A DNA stretch of 64,000 nucleotides from Commensalibacter papalotli (GCF_947179115.1 NZ_CAMXCI010000004.1:1-64000); one strand, 5' to 3'. Positions 36,965-45,957 are shown, counted from the stretch's first letter. The notes: generated by a model from the letters alone, not told the origin. Translations and numbers: made by a program.

Positions 36965-37387
36965 ATGCTTCATATCATGAAAGTTGCAGTTGGTATTACA
37001 GATATTGAAGAGTTACAACAAGTAAATCTATTTTATGCCAAAGACAATCAAGGCTATCCGTATGTATACACACGTTATCCACCCAAAGAGGCAGAGAAAA
37101 TTCTCAATGATGGTGGTTCTTTATACCGTGTAATCAAAGGGTCTTTGTGTTGTCGTCAAATTATCAAAGATTTTACACCCAGTATCCGAGAAAATGGAAA
37201 CCCCTGCATCAAAATCTCGCTGGAACCTGAAATTATACGCACACAGTCCATTGCAATGCGTCCATTTCAAGGGTGGCGTTACCTTAAACCAGAGAATGCT
37301 CCTCAAGATCTAAACACAAGCAACATGCAGTTACTGGACTTACCCATTAAACTTCGTAAAGAACTTGAAGAGCTTGCTTTGCTCTGA
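36965..37387 (+). CDS. DUF1489 family protein
   Basis: A 140-residue cytoplasmic protein with the family pattern YVYTRYPPKEAEKILNDGGSLYRVIKG, CCRQIIKDF and PFQGWRYLKPENAPQDL. DUF1489 proteins are almost confined to alphaproteobacteria; function unknown. GGATAATCC precedes the ATG and the gene lies 31 bp downstream of hemW. Confidence 0.88.
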   Translation: MLHIMKVAVGITDIEELQQVNLFYAKDNQGYPYVYTRYPPKEAEKILNDGGSLYRVIKGSLCCRQIIKDFTPSIRENGNPCIKISLEPEIIRTQSIAMRPFQGWRYLKPENAPQDLNTSNMQLLDLPIKLRKELEELALL

Positions 37388-37485
37388 GTATATAAAAGCT
37401 ATTAAAACATAAAAATGATTTGAAGAAATATCTTTCTTTCTGGTATAAATAATAAGTTCAGTTCGTTATTATAAAGAGTCTCATA

Positions 37486-38025
37486 ATGGTTATTATCAAT
37501 AAAATTTTGACTACACATCCATTATACTTCGTCCGCTTTATTCCAGTGGCTGCTTTATTATTTTTTACCGCATGTGGTGGTGATGATTTTGCAAATAAAC
37601 CGTTAACCGTCACCCCTAACGAACATGTCATTGCATCACCTGTTGCAAATGAACCCCCTATTATTATCCTCTCCCCCAACACAAGTAGTTCTGACGCTTA
37701 CACACCAACAAAAAAAACATCAAAACCAATAAGAAAAAAAACTTCTTCCATCGATTATAATGCTTCAAATATAGTTGCTAATTCAGGAAACTATGCTGTA
37801 CAAATTGGTGCTTTTTCATCTAACTCTATCGCCAACAAAGCAGCTAAACAAGCCCAACAACAAGCATCAAGTTTACTTGCCTCTGCAAAAACAGACATCG
37901 ATACCATCCAAAAAAATGGGAAACCTTTATATCGCGTTAAACTGACAGGGCTTAGTGCCTATACGGCGGCACAAGCTTGTTCTGAACTAAAACAAAAACA
38001 GCTTTCTTGTATTATCACACAATAA
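37486..38025 (+). CDS. SPOR-domain lipoprotein
   Basis: A 179-residue protein with a signal peptide and lipobox (FFTACGG; Cys at about 27). A Pro/Thr/Ser-rich linker leads to a C-terminal SPOR domain of about 75 residues (NYAVQIGAFSSNSIANKAAKQ ... LYRVKLTGLSAYTAAQACSEL). SPOR domains bind denuded peptidoglycan, so the protein is expected at the division septum. The domain is closely similar to that of the transglycosylase gene at 39585, indicating duplication. Confidence 0.88.
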   Translation: MVIINKILTTHPLYFVRFIPVAALLFFTACGGDDFANKPLTVTPNEHVIASPVANEPPIIILSPNTSSSDAYTPTKKTSKPIRKKTSSIDYNASNIVANSGNYAVQIGAFSSNSIANKAAKQAQQQASSLLASAKTDIDTIQKNGKPLYRVKLTGLSAYTAAQACSELKQKQLSCIITQ

Positions 38026-38030
38026 ACCAA

Positions 38031-39395
38031 TTAAATAATCGCAAACTGTTCCCATTCCCTAGGCTTGTTGGGATAAAAGTTACCATTCCCTTGTAGGTCG
38101 ACCTGAAAACAAAGCTTACGATCTTTACTGTAAATAATTGCTATATTTTCTTGCTTTTCGACTACAATAATATCTTCTTGTTGATCCTCAAAAACAAAAG
38201 GGGTAATCAATATTTCCCCTTTACGATAATGTAATTTAAACAATACATCTTCCCACACGCATACTAACCGATAACCAGACTGATCCCCATATAACCTTAC
38301 TGGTAGACAATGCGTATTATATATAAAATCACGTACTGGGATAATTTTTTTCTTGGCCTGATCGTAAACTAAAATATAGTAATTATGTGCAATTAAATAA
38401 GGTAAGTGGGATAACGAGTTATTATCATCCATATTATGACGTGAATTAATTTGATCAGCCTCGTAAAAACTACATTTTAAATATGCTCTTAAAAAACACA
38501 ACCTCAATAAATTACGGCTTTGTTGATGATGATTATTTTTGCATAGACTATAAATTAATAGTAAATTATTCTCGTTATCGTCAAATATGATATGATTATT
38601 TTTAACTGTTGAAAAAACTTTACTGGCAAGCAGTTTAAAAACAAGTAAAGGATAACGATGTCTTAACAGTTTAATCTTAGAATAAATATTATGAATATGA
38701 TGTCTACGAATTTTAATAACTTGTTGTATAACATCCTGATCATTTCCTGTGATCAGCATATCAAGAATAGATTTAAATTCTTCAGAACCTTTTAAACTAT
38801 TAATAACTAGATGATGAGCAAATAAAACAGGAACAAGAACTGTATTAGGCAGATTTTCTCTAATTTTATCAATATGTTCATGATCAGTTGCATTATATCC
38901 AACACTCCCTTGATAAGTATCATGAGCAATATATATCTTGCCCGAAACTTCATGAGATTGGATCGTTGTCTGCACGATAGAATGTGGGTCTAATCTATCT
39001 ACGGTCCTTTGCATAATTCCACTGACCGAAGCAATATTTGCATCCAGCGTATAACGTGCACCCATCGCAAAAACAATATCTGCATTTAGCAATGCCGAGA
39101 ATTTTAAAGCAGCATATGCAGCCATCGAAAGCCCTGTAACAAGTATCTTCTTATATTTTATGGCAATTTCATTACATAATGGAATAATATGATACATATC
39201 AGAATGCTGATAATAATTATCAAATTTGGTTGTAATCCCCAAGCAAGACAAATCATATTTCTCAACAATTGGTTTTAAAAAATAATTATTTTGCGCTTGT
39301 TCAGTCTGATCTGCGGATGTGAAAGTAATTAAAATATAATCACTTGTTCCTTCATGATAATGCAGTAACAACTCCTCACCTTCAAAAATAATCAT
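38031..39395 (-). CDS. Hypothetical protein with an alpha/beta-hydrolase-like N-terminus (454 aa)
   Basis: The first 240 residues follow a hydrolase layout: DYILITFTSADQ, a nucleophile-elbow-like GLSMAAYAALKFS (Ser in GLSMA) and HDTYQGSVGYNATDHEHI. The remaining 200 residues have no recognised domain and are rich in His, Tyr and Ile. It carries no signal peptide. Similar proteins occur next to glycan or capsule genes in some Acetobacteraceae, from recall. It is convergent to the SPOR lipoprotein with 5 bp between stops. Catalytic activity is unproven. Confidence 0.6.
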   Translation of the reverse strand: MIIFEGEELLLHYHEGTSDYILITFTSADQTEQAQNNYFLKPIVEKYDLSCLGITTKFDNYYQHSDMYHIIPLCNEIAIKYKKILVTGLSMAAYAALKFSALLNADIVFAMGARYTLDANIASVSGIMQRTVDRLDPHSIVQTTIQSHEVSGKIYIAHDTYQGSVGYNATDHEHIDKIRENLPNTVLVPVLFAHHLVINSLKGSEEFKSILDMLITGNDQDVIQQVIKIRRHHIHNIYSKIKLLRHRYPLLVFKLLASKVFSTVKNNHIIFDDNENNLLLIYSLCKNNHHQQSRNLLRLCFLRAYLKCSFYEADQINSRHNMDDNNSLSHLPYLIAHNYYILVYDQAKKKIIPVRDFIYNTHCLPVRLYGDQSGYRLVCVWEDVLFKLHYRKGEILITPFVFEDQQEDIIVVEKQENIAIIYSKDRKLCFQVDLQGNGNFYPNKPREWEQFAII

Positions 39396-39584
39396 CCTTG
39401 ATCCTTAACCATACATCATTGCTTTAGATTACAAGTACAATATAGTTCTTTTTATAAAAAACTGTTACCAATATCTTAATAGACAGAATAACTCTTTATA
39501 AATATAGAGATTATGCCTTTAACAAAATAATATTCATCTGTTATAAATAAAAAACGCATTTAATCACTTCAGGATAAAAAAGTA

Positions 39585-40688
39585 ATGAAAATCTATAAAA
39601 ATATGAAAAAAGATTCATTCTTATATTTTTTACGTTTTTCTCCTGTCTTGATTTTATTATGCATGACTGCTTGTGGAGGTGGAGGAAGCAAAAATAAAGG
39701 TGGCGCTGTGGTCTCTTCTCGTTACAGTAATTATATGTCCAGCCATCCCAATTGGAAACCACCCGGACCTCCTGCTGATCCTTGGGGGCCTTATATTAAT
39801 CAATCATCACAACGTTTTAATGTGCCTGACCAATGGATTCGTGCTGTGATGATGCAAGAATCTCGTGGATATCAATATTATAATAAACGTCCCATCACCT
39901 CTCCTCATGGGGCAAAAGGATTAATGCAACTTAAAACACCTGCATATAAAGATATGGCCAAACGTTATAAATTGGGTAAAGACCCTTATAATCCTTCGGA
40001 TAATATCATGGCTGGAACAGCTTACATTCGTATTTTATACAACAAATTCGGAGCCCCAGGATTTGTTGCAGCCTATCATGGAGGGCCTGGAACATTAAGC
40101 AATCATTTAAATAAAGGTTCTTCATTACCTAAAGAAACCAAAAAATATCTAGCAGCTGTTTCACAAAAACTTGGTAATGATGTACCAATGAGTGGTCCTT
40201 TTGCAAAATATGCTAGTGGCTCTTCCAGACGTTCAAACTCCAAAACCCCTTTACCCTTAGAAGCCTATTATACCCCTAAATCATATGCACCAACGACTAT
40301 GGTTGCACAAAATACTGCTCAACATAAACAAGTGAAAAATACTGTTGGTAAAAACGCTTATAAACCTATGACGCCTATTTATCCCGCGCAACGCCAAGTA
40401 ACACCTGATATTGTGCAAGTTGCTTATGTACCTGACACCAATACGGGGGGAAATTGGGGAATACAAGTGGGTGCTTATTCCTCTGCCAGTTTAGCTCAAC
40501 AAGCAACCTCCAGAGCACAACGTAATGCTGGGGGCTCTTTGTTATCTGCCAGCCAATCTATACAAACTGTTCATAAAAATGGATCAACTTTATACCGAGC
40601 ACGATTAACTGGCGTTAACCAAATCGCCGCTATACAAGCTTGTCGTCAATTAAAACAAAAAGGAATGAATTGCGTTACAGTCCAATAA
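39585..40688 (+). CDS. Lipoprotein lytic transglycosylase with C-terminal SPOR domain
   Basis: A 367-residue protein (or 361 if translation starts at the internal Met of MKKDSFLY). Lipobox LCMTACGG is near residue 27. The SLT domain spans about 60-200: NVPDQWIRAVMMQESRGYQY carries the catalytic Glu, then SPHGAKGLMQLKTPAY and AAYHGGPGTL. A linker of about 100 residues leads to a SPOR domain (GIQVGAYSSASLAQQ). It cleaves peptidoglycan glycan strands and the SPOR domain targets it to septal denuded glycan. The next gene starts within its end. Confidence 0.92.
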   Translation: MKIYKNMKKDSFLYFLRFSPVLILLCMTACGGGGSKNKGGAVVSSRYSNYMSSHPNWKPPGPPADPWGPYINQSSQRFNVPDQWIRAVMMQESRGYQYYNKRPITSPHGAKGLMQLKTPAYKDMAKRYKLGKDPYNPSDNIMAGTAYIRILYNKFGAPGFVAAYHGGPGTLSNHLNKGSSLPKETKKYLAAVSQKLGNDVPMSGPFAKYASGSSRRSNSKTPLPLEAYYTPKSYAPTTMVAQNTAQHKQVKNTVGKNAYKPMTPIYPAQRQVTPDIVQVAYVPDTNTGGNWGIQVGAYSSASLAQQATSRAQRNAGGSLLSASQSIQTVHKNGSTLYRARLTGVNQIAAIQACRQLKQKGMNCVTVQ

Positions 40689-41851
40689 AATATGGCAAGT
40701 GCTTCATCAAGATTACTATTGTTATTTTGTTATTTTCCCTAACCCAAAGCACTCATATCAACCGTATTTTACCCCAAGAAGTTTATATTTGGCAGAAAAA
40801 ATGGGTTGCTAGCTTAAAACCTGCAATAGAACAAACCACCCCTTATATTACAGGCTGGAGATTTTTAGCAGGAGAGTACGAACCCGATGGGCAAGTTATT
40901 TACTCTGTTATTTCATTTGAGTGGTTACAGCAATCGCACTTGCCTTTAACGGCAGTTTTTCGTTTTGATCGATTGCGTCCATTGCCATCTACTGATGAAA
41001 TTTTATCTCTGATTCAGAAATCATCTGTTTATCAAAATAATCATATTCGCAATATAGAGCTGGATTTGGACTGGCCAACTGCAAAATTAAATCTTTATAT
41101 TGCCCTGTTAAAATCACTCAGGGAAAAACTTCCTAAAAATATCCAACTCAACATTACCATGATACCAGATTGGCTGCGTTCACCTCAATTCCCAGAGCTA
41201 AGTGAACAGGTTCCTTATCTTGTTCTACAAGTTCACAGTGTAGATAATCCTCAAACAGGTTTATTCAATCCAAAGAATGCCATAGCCTATATTCATAAAA
41301 TGAATCGTCTCAGTCACCATCCTTTTTATGTTGCTTTACCTACTTATGGTTTGAAAGTTCAAACATCGTCAACAGGAAGAATTTACGCAATAGAAGGAGA
41401 AAACAACTTTAAGTCAGGACAATTTGGCAAGGAATTATATAGCGACCCCCAACAGATAAGAAAGTTAATCCAAGAGCTACAACAAAATACCCCTGCGCAT
41501 TTACAAGGAATAATCTGGTTTCGTTTACCCATAAGCAAAGATCAACGTAACTGGAGCAAAGATACATGGATAGCCATGTTGTGCCATCATCCTTTAAATG
41601 GAAAAATTATAACCCAAGAAATCCCTGCCCCCAACAATCCTGGAACCATTCAACTTATCTTGGTTAATAAAGGCAATATAACCTTACCTTTACCTAAAAT
41701 CGTTCCATTACGATGTCCAACAGCTGATGGTTTTTATCCATACCAATTAACTATAAATGCTCATAATAAATACGAATTATCATTAACCCAACAAACAGCC
41801 CCTTTAAATACAAATCAACAACGTGCTATTGGTTGGATGCGCTGCAATTGA
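40670..41851 (+). CDS. DUF3142 family protein with N-terminal signal/anchor
   Basis: A protein of about 393 residues with a hydrophobic N-terminal segment (IKITIVILLFSLTQS) that exports or anchors it. The body has VYIWQKKW..., ELDLDWPTAKLNLY and HPFYVALPTYGLKV, patterns that I associate with DUF3142, a TIM-barrel-like fold. The open frame extends to 40640, but TTG at 40670 has AAAAAGGA just upstream and reduces the overlap with the transglycosylase gene; it is the more likely start. Function unknown; probable periplasmic role linked to the upstream cell-wall enzyme. Confidence 0.72.
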   Translation: MRYSPIKYGKCFIKITIVILLFSLTQSTHINRILPQEVYIWQKKWVASLKPAIEQTTPYITGWRFLAGEYEPDGQVIYSVISFEWLQQSHLPLTAVFRFDRLRPLPSTDEILSLIQKSSVYQNNHIRNIELDLDWPTAKLNLYIALLKSLREKLPKNIQLNITMIPDWLRSPQFPELSEQVPYLVLQVHSVDNPQTGLFNPKNAIAYIHKMNRLSHHPFYVALPTYGLKVQTSSTGRIYAIEGENNFKSGQFGKELYSDPQQIRKLIQELQQNTPAHLQGIIWFRLPISKDQRNWSKDTWIAMLCHHPLNGKIITQEIPAPNNPGTIQLILVNKGNITLPLPKIVPLRCPTADGFYPYQLTINAHNKYELSLTQQTAPLNTNQQRAIGWMRCN

Positions 41852-41894
41852 AACTTTTCTTTCTCTAAAACTCATCAGAAAGCACGTCTTTTTT

Positions 41895-42866
41895 ATGCAA
41901 CATCAGTTACAATCTGCCTCTATTGTTATACCCATCATTCTCATTTTAATATTTGGTTTTATTTCAGCCAAAAGAAATATATTTGGAAATAATGCAACAA
42001 CAATCTCAACTTTAAGCAAGCTGGTTCTTACTATAACACTGCCACCACTTTTATTTGCTGGCACACTTAGTATATCTAAGGATCAATTACATAATGCGCT
42101 CTCATTATTTGGCGCATTATTATTTAGCAATATAGGATTATATTTAATTTGTTTTTTTATAGCTCGAATTTTCTTTAAACGAAATATCACCGAAGCCGCA
42201 CTGGCTGGTTTAGCAGGCAGCTTTTCAGCAGGTCCTTTTTATGGCCCAGCATTGTTAGAGCCCCTTTACGGTAACAGCAGCAGTGTTTCAATCAGTATGA
42301 TCGCAATTGTTATCAATATGGCCTTAATCCCTTTGGCAACGATCATGATTGAAATTGATCAAGAGAAAAAAAGCACAACTACTAATAAACCTATACATAA
42401 ACTGTTATTGAGCTCAATATATCACGCGATTATAGATTGTCCTTATGTATGGGCACCTTTGTTGGCTATTATTCTGTTACTTTGTGGGGTTCAACTGCCT
42501 CAATTTATCAATAATACATGTTTATTAATCGGCAAAGCAACCTCTGGTATTGCTGTATTCGTGGCAGGAATGACAATTGCTGTAAATCGATTTAAATTGA
42601 CCAAAGAATGTATCAGCTTTGCTTTAATTAAAGATATTGGTTTGCCTGCCCTGTTTTTTTGCACTGCGTCTTTATTCTTTCTAGAAAAAGGAACCCCTAT
42701 TTTTAATGAAGGGCTTTTATTATGCGCTATGCCCTCGGGCCCTATGATTATTTTGTTCAGTAATCAATATAAACAATATCAGCAAGAAGCAGCTTCTATC
42801 TTAGCCATTTCAACTTTTTCAATGATTATCACTGTCACTATATTAATTGGATTATTGGGTTTATAA
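41895..42866 (+). CDS. AEC-family transporter
   Basis: A 323-residue protein with ten predicted membrane helices in two groups of five and the family's conserved segments (LVLTITLPPLLFAGTL; AGLAGSFSAGPFYGPALL; ALIKDIGLPALFF; CAMPSGPMIILFSNQY). The ATG at 41895 is preferred since the frame from 41823 adds a soluble tail inside the previous gene. AEC transporters export or import organic anions; the substrate is not evident. Confidence 0.85.
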   Translation: MQHQLQSASIVIPIILILIFGFISAKRNIFGNNATTISTLSKLVLTITLPPLLFAGTLSISKDQLHNALSLFGALLFSNIGLYLICFFIARIFFKRNITEAALAGLAGSFSAGPFYGPALLEPLYGNSSSVSISMIAIVINMALIPLATIMIEIDQEKKSTTTNKPIHKLLLSSIYHAIIDCPYVWAPLLAIILLLCGVQLPQFINNTCLLIGKATSGIAVFVAGMTIAVNRFKLTKECISFALIKDIGLPALFFCTASLFFLEKGTPIFNEGLLLCAMPSGPMIILFSNQYKQYQQEAASILAISTFSMIITVTILIGLLGL

Positions 42867-42893
42867 AGTGAAATAACTTTCCTCCCAGCATCT

Positions 42894-43490
42894 TTATTTA
42901 ATCCGTAACCAATAAGCTGAATACCCAATCATTTCCCTTGGGACAGAGAAAAAATCTCGCCAAGAGGCATAAGATGGAGACGCCTGTCCAATCTCATTGA
43001 TCCCTACTGCATGAAAAGCCAAGCGAATACGAGGAATATGATAGTATTGAGAAACAACAATAACTGATTTAAAATGATTGCTAACCATATATTGCCAAGT
43101 GTTTTTTGCTGTTGCCCTTGTATTAACACCCAACTCATCTTGAATAATTACTTGTTTAGGAATGCCATGCACAATTAAATAATCTGCCATAATTTGGGGT
43201 TCACTATACCCCTCTTTTCCCGTGCCACCACTCACCAAAATTAAAGGCGCATAACCCTGTCTATATACATTAATAGCTTCATTTAAACGTGCAGCCAAAC
43301 CTACACTAGGGGTACCGTCCAGTTCCACTTTGGTTCCTAACACAACAATCAAATCTGCTTGAAATAAATGATTTTTTATTCCTCCTAAAACAATCATAAA
43401 CATGACCATAAAATACAAAATAAATAGAAAAAACACCAACTTGATTTTATGAATATAAAAAAATTTCATCATTAAACTATTAAAACTCAA
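42894..43490 (-). CDS. YdcF-like (DUF218) membrane-anchored protein
   Basis: A 198-residue protein with one N-terminal membrane helix (about 13-37) and a DUF218 Rossmann-like domain: DLIVVLGTKVELDGTPSVGLAARLNEAINVYRQG, LILVSGGTGKEGYSEPQIMADYL, GVNTRATAKNTWQYM and VVSQYYHIPRIRLAF. Related SanA/ElyC proteins affect envelope integrity. It is convergent with the AEC transporter gene. Confidence 0.9.
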   Translation of the reverse strand: MSFNSLMMKFFYIHKIKLVFFLFILYFMVMFMIVLGGIKNHLFQADLIVVLGTKVELDGTPSVGLAARLNEAINVYRQGYAPLILVSGGTGKEGYSEPQIMADYLIVHGIPKQVIIQDELGVNTRATAKNTWQYMVSNHFKSVIVVSQYYHIPRIRLAFHAVGINEIGQASPSYASWRDFFSVPREMIGYSAYWLRIK

Positions 43491-43815
43491 CTATTTAAAA
43501 GCTATTTATTCGTAAAATACTCACTACTTCTTATATTTCTAAATATTAAGATAACCATGTAATATTTTACAGATCTTATGCTTACTCTTTAATTTTAGAA
43601 TATTCAAATTAATCAATACATCAATCAATGGTGGTTTATCGCGTCTGTTGAATTTTACGAAATTATAATTTTTATGAAAAATTTATTCATTTAAAACGTA
43701 TGCAGATTTATACATAAACAAAGTCAAAGGATTACAGTTTATATTTATAGTTTTATTCCATTGCTTTTTACTGTGAACATACCCATATCAGTGCTGTTTA
43801 TATAGGAGATCAAAG
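43491..43815. other. AT-rich spacer before umuD
   Basis: This 325-bp stretch has no coding frame I can support and no tRNA. I looked for an alphaproteobacterial LexA site (GTTC-N7-GTTC) and an E. coli-type one (CTGT-N8-ACAG) and saw neither in good form. A ribosome binding site, AGGAGAT, lies at the right end before the umuD start. Confidence 0.6.
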
Positions 43816-44259
43816 ATGGCACAGACAATTGTTACTGAAATCAGAACCATACATTTCAATACACAAAAACGACTTATTCCCTTTGTCGATGTCAATGTAT
43901 GTGCTGGATTTCCATCCCCTGCATCTGATTATTTAGAGAAGCCACTGGATCTTACAGAACATCTGGTTGCCCATCCAGCAGCCACCTATTATATCCGAGT
44001 ATCAGGGGATTCAATGATTGGTCATGGGATATATAACGGTGATTTACTTATCGTGGATCGATCCTTAGAGCCCCATCAAGGAGATATCGTTATCGTTGCG
44101 CTAGACGGGGAATTAACCTGCAAGCAGTTAGCTTTTAAAAACAATATCCCTTATCTAAAATCTGGTAACCCAGATTATCCCCCCATAGAAATGAAAGATA
44201 AAGAAACTTATATATGGGGTATCGTAATCCACAGGATACACTCTTTTAGAAAAAGATAG
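43816..44259 (+). CDS. umuD: UmuD-like translesion/LexA-family peptidase
   Basis: A 147-residue S24 peptidase. The self-cleavage region reads VNVCAGFPSPASDYLEKPLDL (cut expected between Ala and Gly), the catalytic Ser is in RVSGDSMIGHGI, and the general-base Lys in GELTCKQLAF. It has no HTH domain, which separates it from LexA. After cleavage UmuD' would pair with UmuC to form DNA polymerase V, but no umuC gene follows: only 290 bp of unassigned sequence before the next small gene. The partner may be encoded elsewhere. Confidence 0.85.
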   Translation: MAQTIVTEIRTIHFNTQKRLIPFVDVNVCAGFPSPASDYLEKPLDLTEHLVAHPAATYYIRVSGDSMIGHGIYNGDLLIVDRSLEPHQGDIVIVALDGELTCKQLAFKNNIPYLKSGNPDYPPIEMKDKETYIWGIVIHRIHSFRKR

Positions 44260-44479
44260 TCTTTGTCGCGCTCTGAGAAAATACTACAATATATCACTGC
44301 CCTTTTTTCTCAATATAATTCAAGCATAGAAACGACCTTGAATATCTCGCATCGTTTGCTACATCGACTTAAAAATAAATGTAACTACTCAAATTTAAAA
44401 CTCTAAATTTATACCAAAAATAACGTATAACAGATTTGCATTTATATGGTTAAAACTTGATCACAATCAAATAACCTAT

Positions 44480-44510
44480 TGACTATATTGCATAGTTAGG
44501 CATTAATATT
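44480..44510 (+). promoter_or_regulatory. Weak promoter candidate for the double-glycine peptide gene
   Basis: TTGACT (44480-44485) is followed 17 bp later by ATTAAT (44503-44508), or 19 bp later by TAATAT (44505-44510), and lies about 40 bp before the peptide start. The -35 is good, the -10 mediocre. Confidence 0.35.
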
Positions 44511-44549
44511 TCTATATAAGAATTTTTACATAATCGAAAGGAATACTAT

Positions 44550-44720
44550 ATGTCTAAAAATATTAAAATCCCTTCTATGCCTAAAATTCGTGAACTTACG
44601 TTAATAGAAATCAAAAATGTGTCTGGTGGGCGAGTTAGCCTTGTTAGCGTCGGAAAAAATCCAAATATATCATACATATACCCTGGAAAAAAACAAAATA
44701 AACCCGTCCTCAGATCTTAA
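44550..44720 (+). CDS. Double-glycine-leader peptide, bacteriocin-like (56 aa)
   Basis: A 56-residue precursor. The ATG at 44550 has AAAGGAA 6 bases upstream. Residues 1-27 end in RELTLIEIKNVSGG, which matches the consensus of double-glycine leaders (L-S/T-x-x-E-L/I-x-x-V/I-x-GG) cleaved by PCAT/C39-peptidase transporters. The predicted mature peptide (28-56) is 29 residues, basic (five or more Lys/Arg), contains no Cys and includes ISYIYPGKK. Leader and size suit a class II bacteriocin or a peptide signal. No transporter gene is in the window. A hairpin follows at 44743. Function is inferred from the leader alone. Confidence 0.65.
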   Translation: MSKNIKIPSMPKIRELTLIEIKNVSGGRVSLVSVGKNPNISYIYPGKKQNKPVLRS

Positions 44721-44742
44721 TTTTAAAATTTTTTATATAAAA

Positions 44743-44769
44743 GGCGAGTAAGACTCATTCTTCCTCGCC
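44743..44769. terminator. Interrupted hairpin downstream of the peptide gene
   Basis: GGCGAG (44743-44748) pairs with CTCGCC (44764-44769), and AAGA with TCTT inside it. On the minus strand it is followed by TTTTATATAAAA, so it can act as a terminator for leftward transcripts; on the plus strand no U tract follows. Confidence 0.4.
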
Positions 44770-44934
44770 AAATCCTCATTAACATATAAACAAATCCAAC
44801 TAATCATAAATTATAATTTCATAGATTAGCTAAGAAGAATGTAAGAAACATTTGTTATAAGTTCATCAAGTTTCTCTATTATATTCAATAATTTTTCTCC
44901 ACAAGCCATAAAGACGTATGGCAACAGTTAGAGA

Positions 44935-45219
44935 ATGACCATTTCAGAACAAGAAAAGCTATATTTAAAAACGCTTATATATAATCTTTCTTACAAAAAG
45001 AAAATACTAAGCGGATATAAACGTCTTTCTTTCACTCAAAAATTATTGGACGCAAAGGCCATAGGACAATTAATCGTCAAATTAATTTTATTAAAATCCA
45101 ATTCGAATTTAAAAACCTTTTCGCTTTACAAACCATCCAACTCGTCCAATAATCATAACCTCATTATTGACTTACAACATGCAAAGTTATTCTCTTATAA
45201 CTCTTGTGCTAAGGGTTGA
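44935..45219 (+). CDS. Small basic hypothetical protein (94 aa)
   Basis: It starts about 215 bp after the double-glycine peptide and ends 25 bp inside the convergent SDR gene. It is Lys/Leu-rich (LYLKTLIYNLSYKKKILSGYKRL; QLIVKLILLKS), with at most one weakly hydrophobic helix. I do not recognise it. Its place just downstream of a bacteriocin-like gene and its size fit an immunity protein, but the start has only a weak ribosome binding site, so it might be non-coding. Confidence 0.35.
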   Translation: MTISEQEKLYLKTLIYNLSYKKKILSGYKRLSFTQKLLDAKAIGQLIVKLILLKSNSNLKTFSLYKPSNSSNNHNLIIDLQHAKLFSYNSCAKG

Positions 45220-45923
45220 ATAACGATATCTCTGATTGCAACATGACGTGGTCGTGTTAACATAAACAAAACAGCTTCTGCAACTTCAGATGGCTCCATA
45301 AGGCTGCCAAGCTCTTTTGCTTTTTTCAAGTTTTCTTCTGGCCAGTCTGCTAATAAGGCACTAATTACAGGACCAGGAGAAACAGAACCAATACGAATAC
45401 CATGTTGACTGACTTGACGACGCATTGTCTGAACAAAAGAATTGGTTGCCCATTTTGATGCACAATAAACAGGTTCCCAGTGTATTGGTAAATGTCCCGC
45501 AATAGAACTGGTTACAATAATATCCCCTGTTTTTTGTTTAATCATATGGGGTATGACATCACGAATATTTTTCATAACAACAGATACGTTAAGGTCAATT
45601 AACCGATCAATATCATTATGATCTGAATCAATTAAATCACCCCCGATATAACATCCAGCATTGGCATGAAATATATCAATTTTACCTGTTTTTTCGATGA
45701 TACTAGGAACCATTTGTGCACAACTAGCTGGATCGATAAGATTTGTAACACAAGGTATAATTTTATCTTTATATTTTGCTTGTATTTTTTCCATTGTTGC
45801 AACATCACGATCAACCATGACAACGGTCGCACCATTGGCAACTAAGATTTCTGTAGAAGCAAGTCCAATACCTGATGCTGCACCTGTGATGACAGCAACT
45901 TTATTTTGTAATGAGTTAGACAT
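45195..45923 (-). CDS. Short-chain dehydrogenase/reductase, probable polyol dehydrogenase
   Basis: A 242-residue SDR. NAD(P)-binding GAASGIGLAS is at about 14-23, NAG at HANAGCYIGG, the catalytic Ser in IIVTSSIAGHL and YxxxK in VYCASKWATN. It lies in the sugar-catabolic cluster, 34 bp downstream of the GatZ-like gene, so oxidation of a polyol to a ketose is the likely role (an inference from context). Confidence 0.9.
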   Translation of the reverse strand: MSNSLQNKVAVITGAASGIGLASTEILVANGATVVMVDRDVATMEKIQAKYKDKIIPCVTNLIDPASCAQMVPSIIEKTGKIDIFHANAGCYIGGDLIDSDHNDIDRLIDLNVSVVMKNIRDVIPHMIKQKTGDIIVTSSIAGHLPIHWEPVYCASKWATNSFVQTMRRQVSQHGIRIGSVSPGPVISALLADWPEENLKKAKELGSLMEPSEVAEAVLFMLTRPRHVAIRDIVIQPLAQEL

Positions 45924-45957
45924 TTTATTAATCCTTTTAAAAATAAAAGAGGGAAAC

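Noticed and set aside
44260..44400. Remnant of umuC after umuD
   Set aside because: One frame stays open for 46 codons after the umuD stop, but its product has none of the Y-family polymerase motifs.
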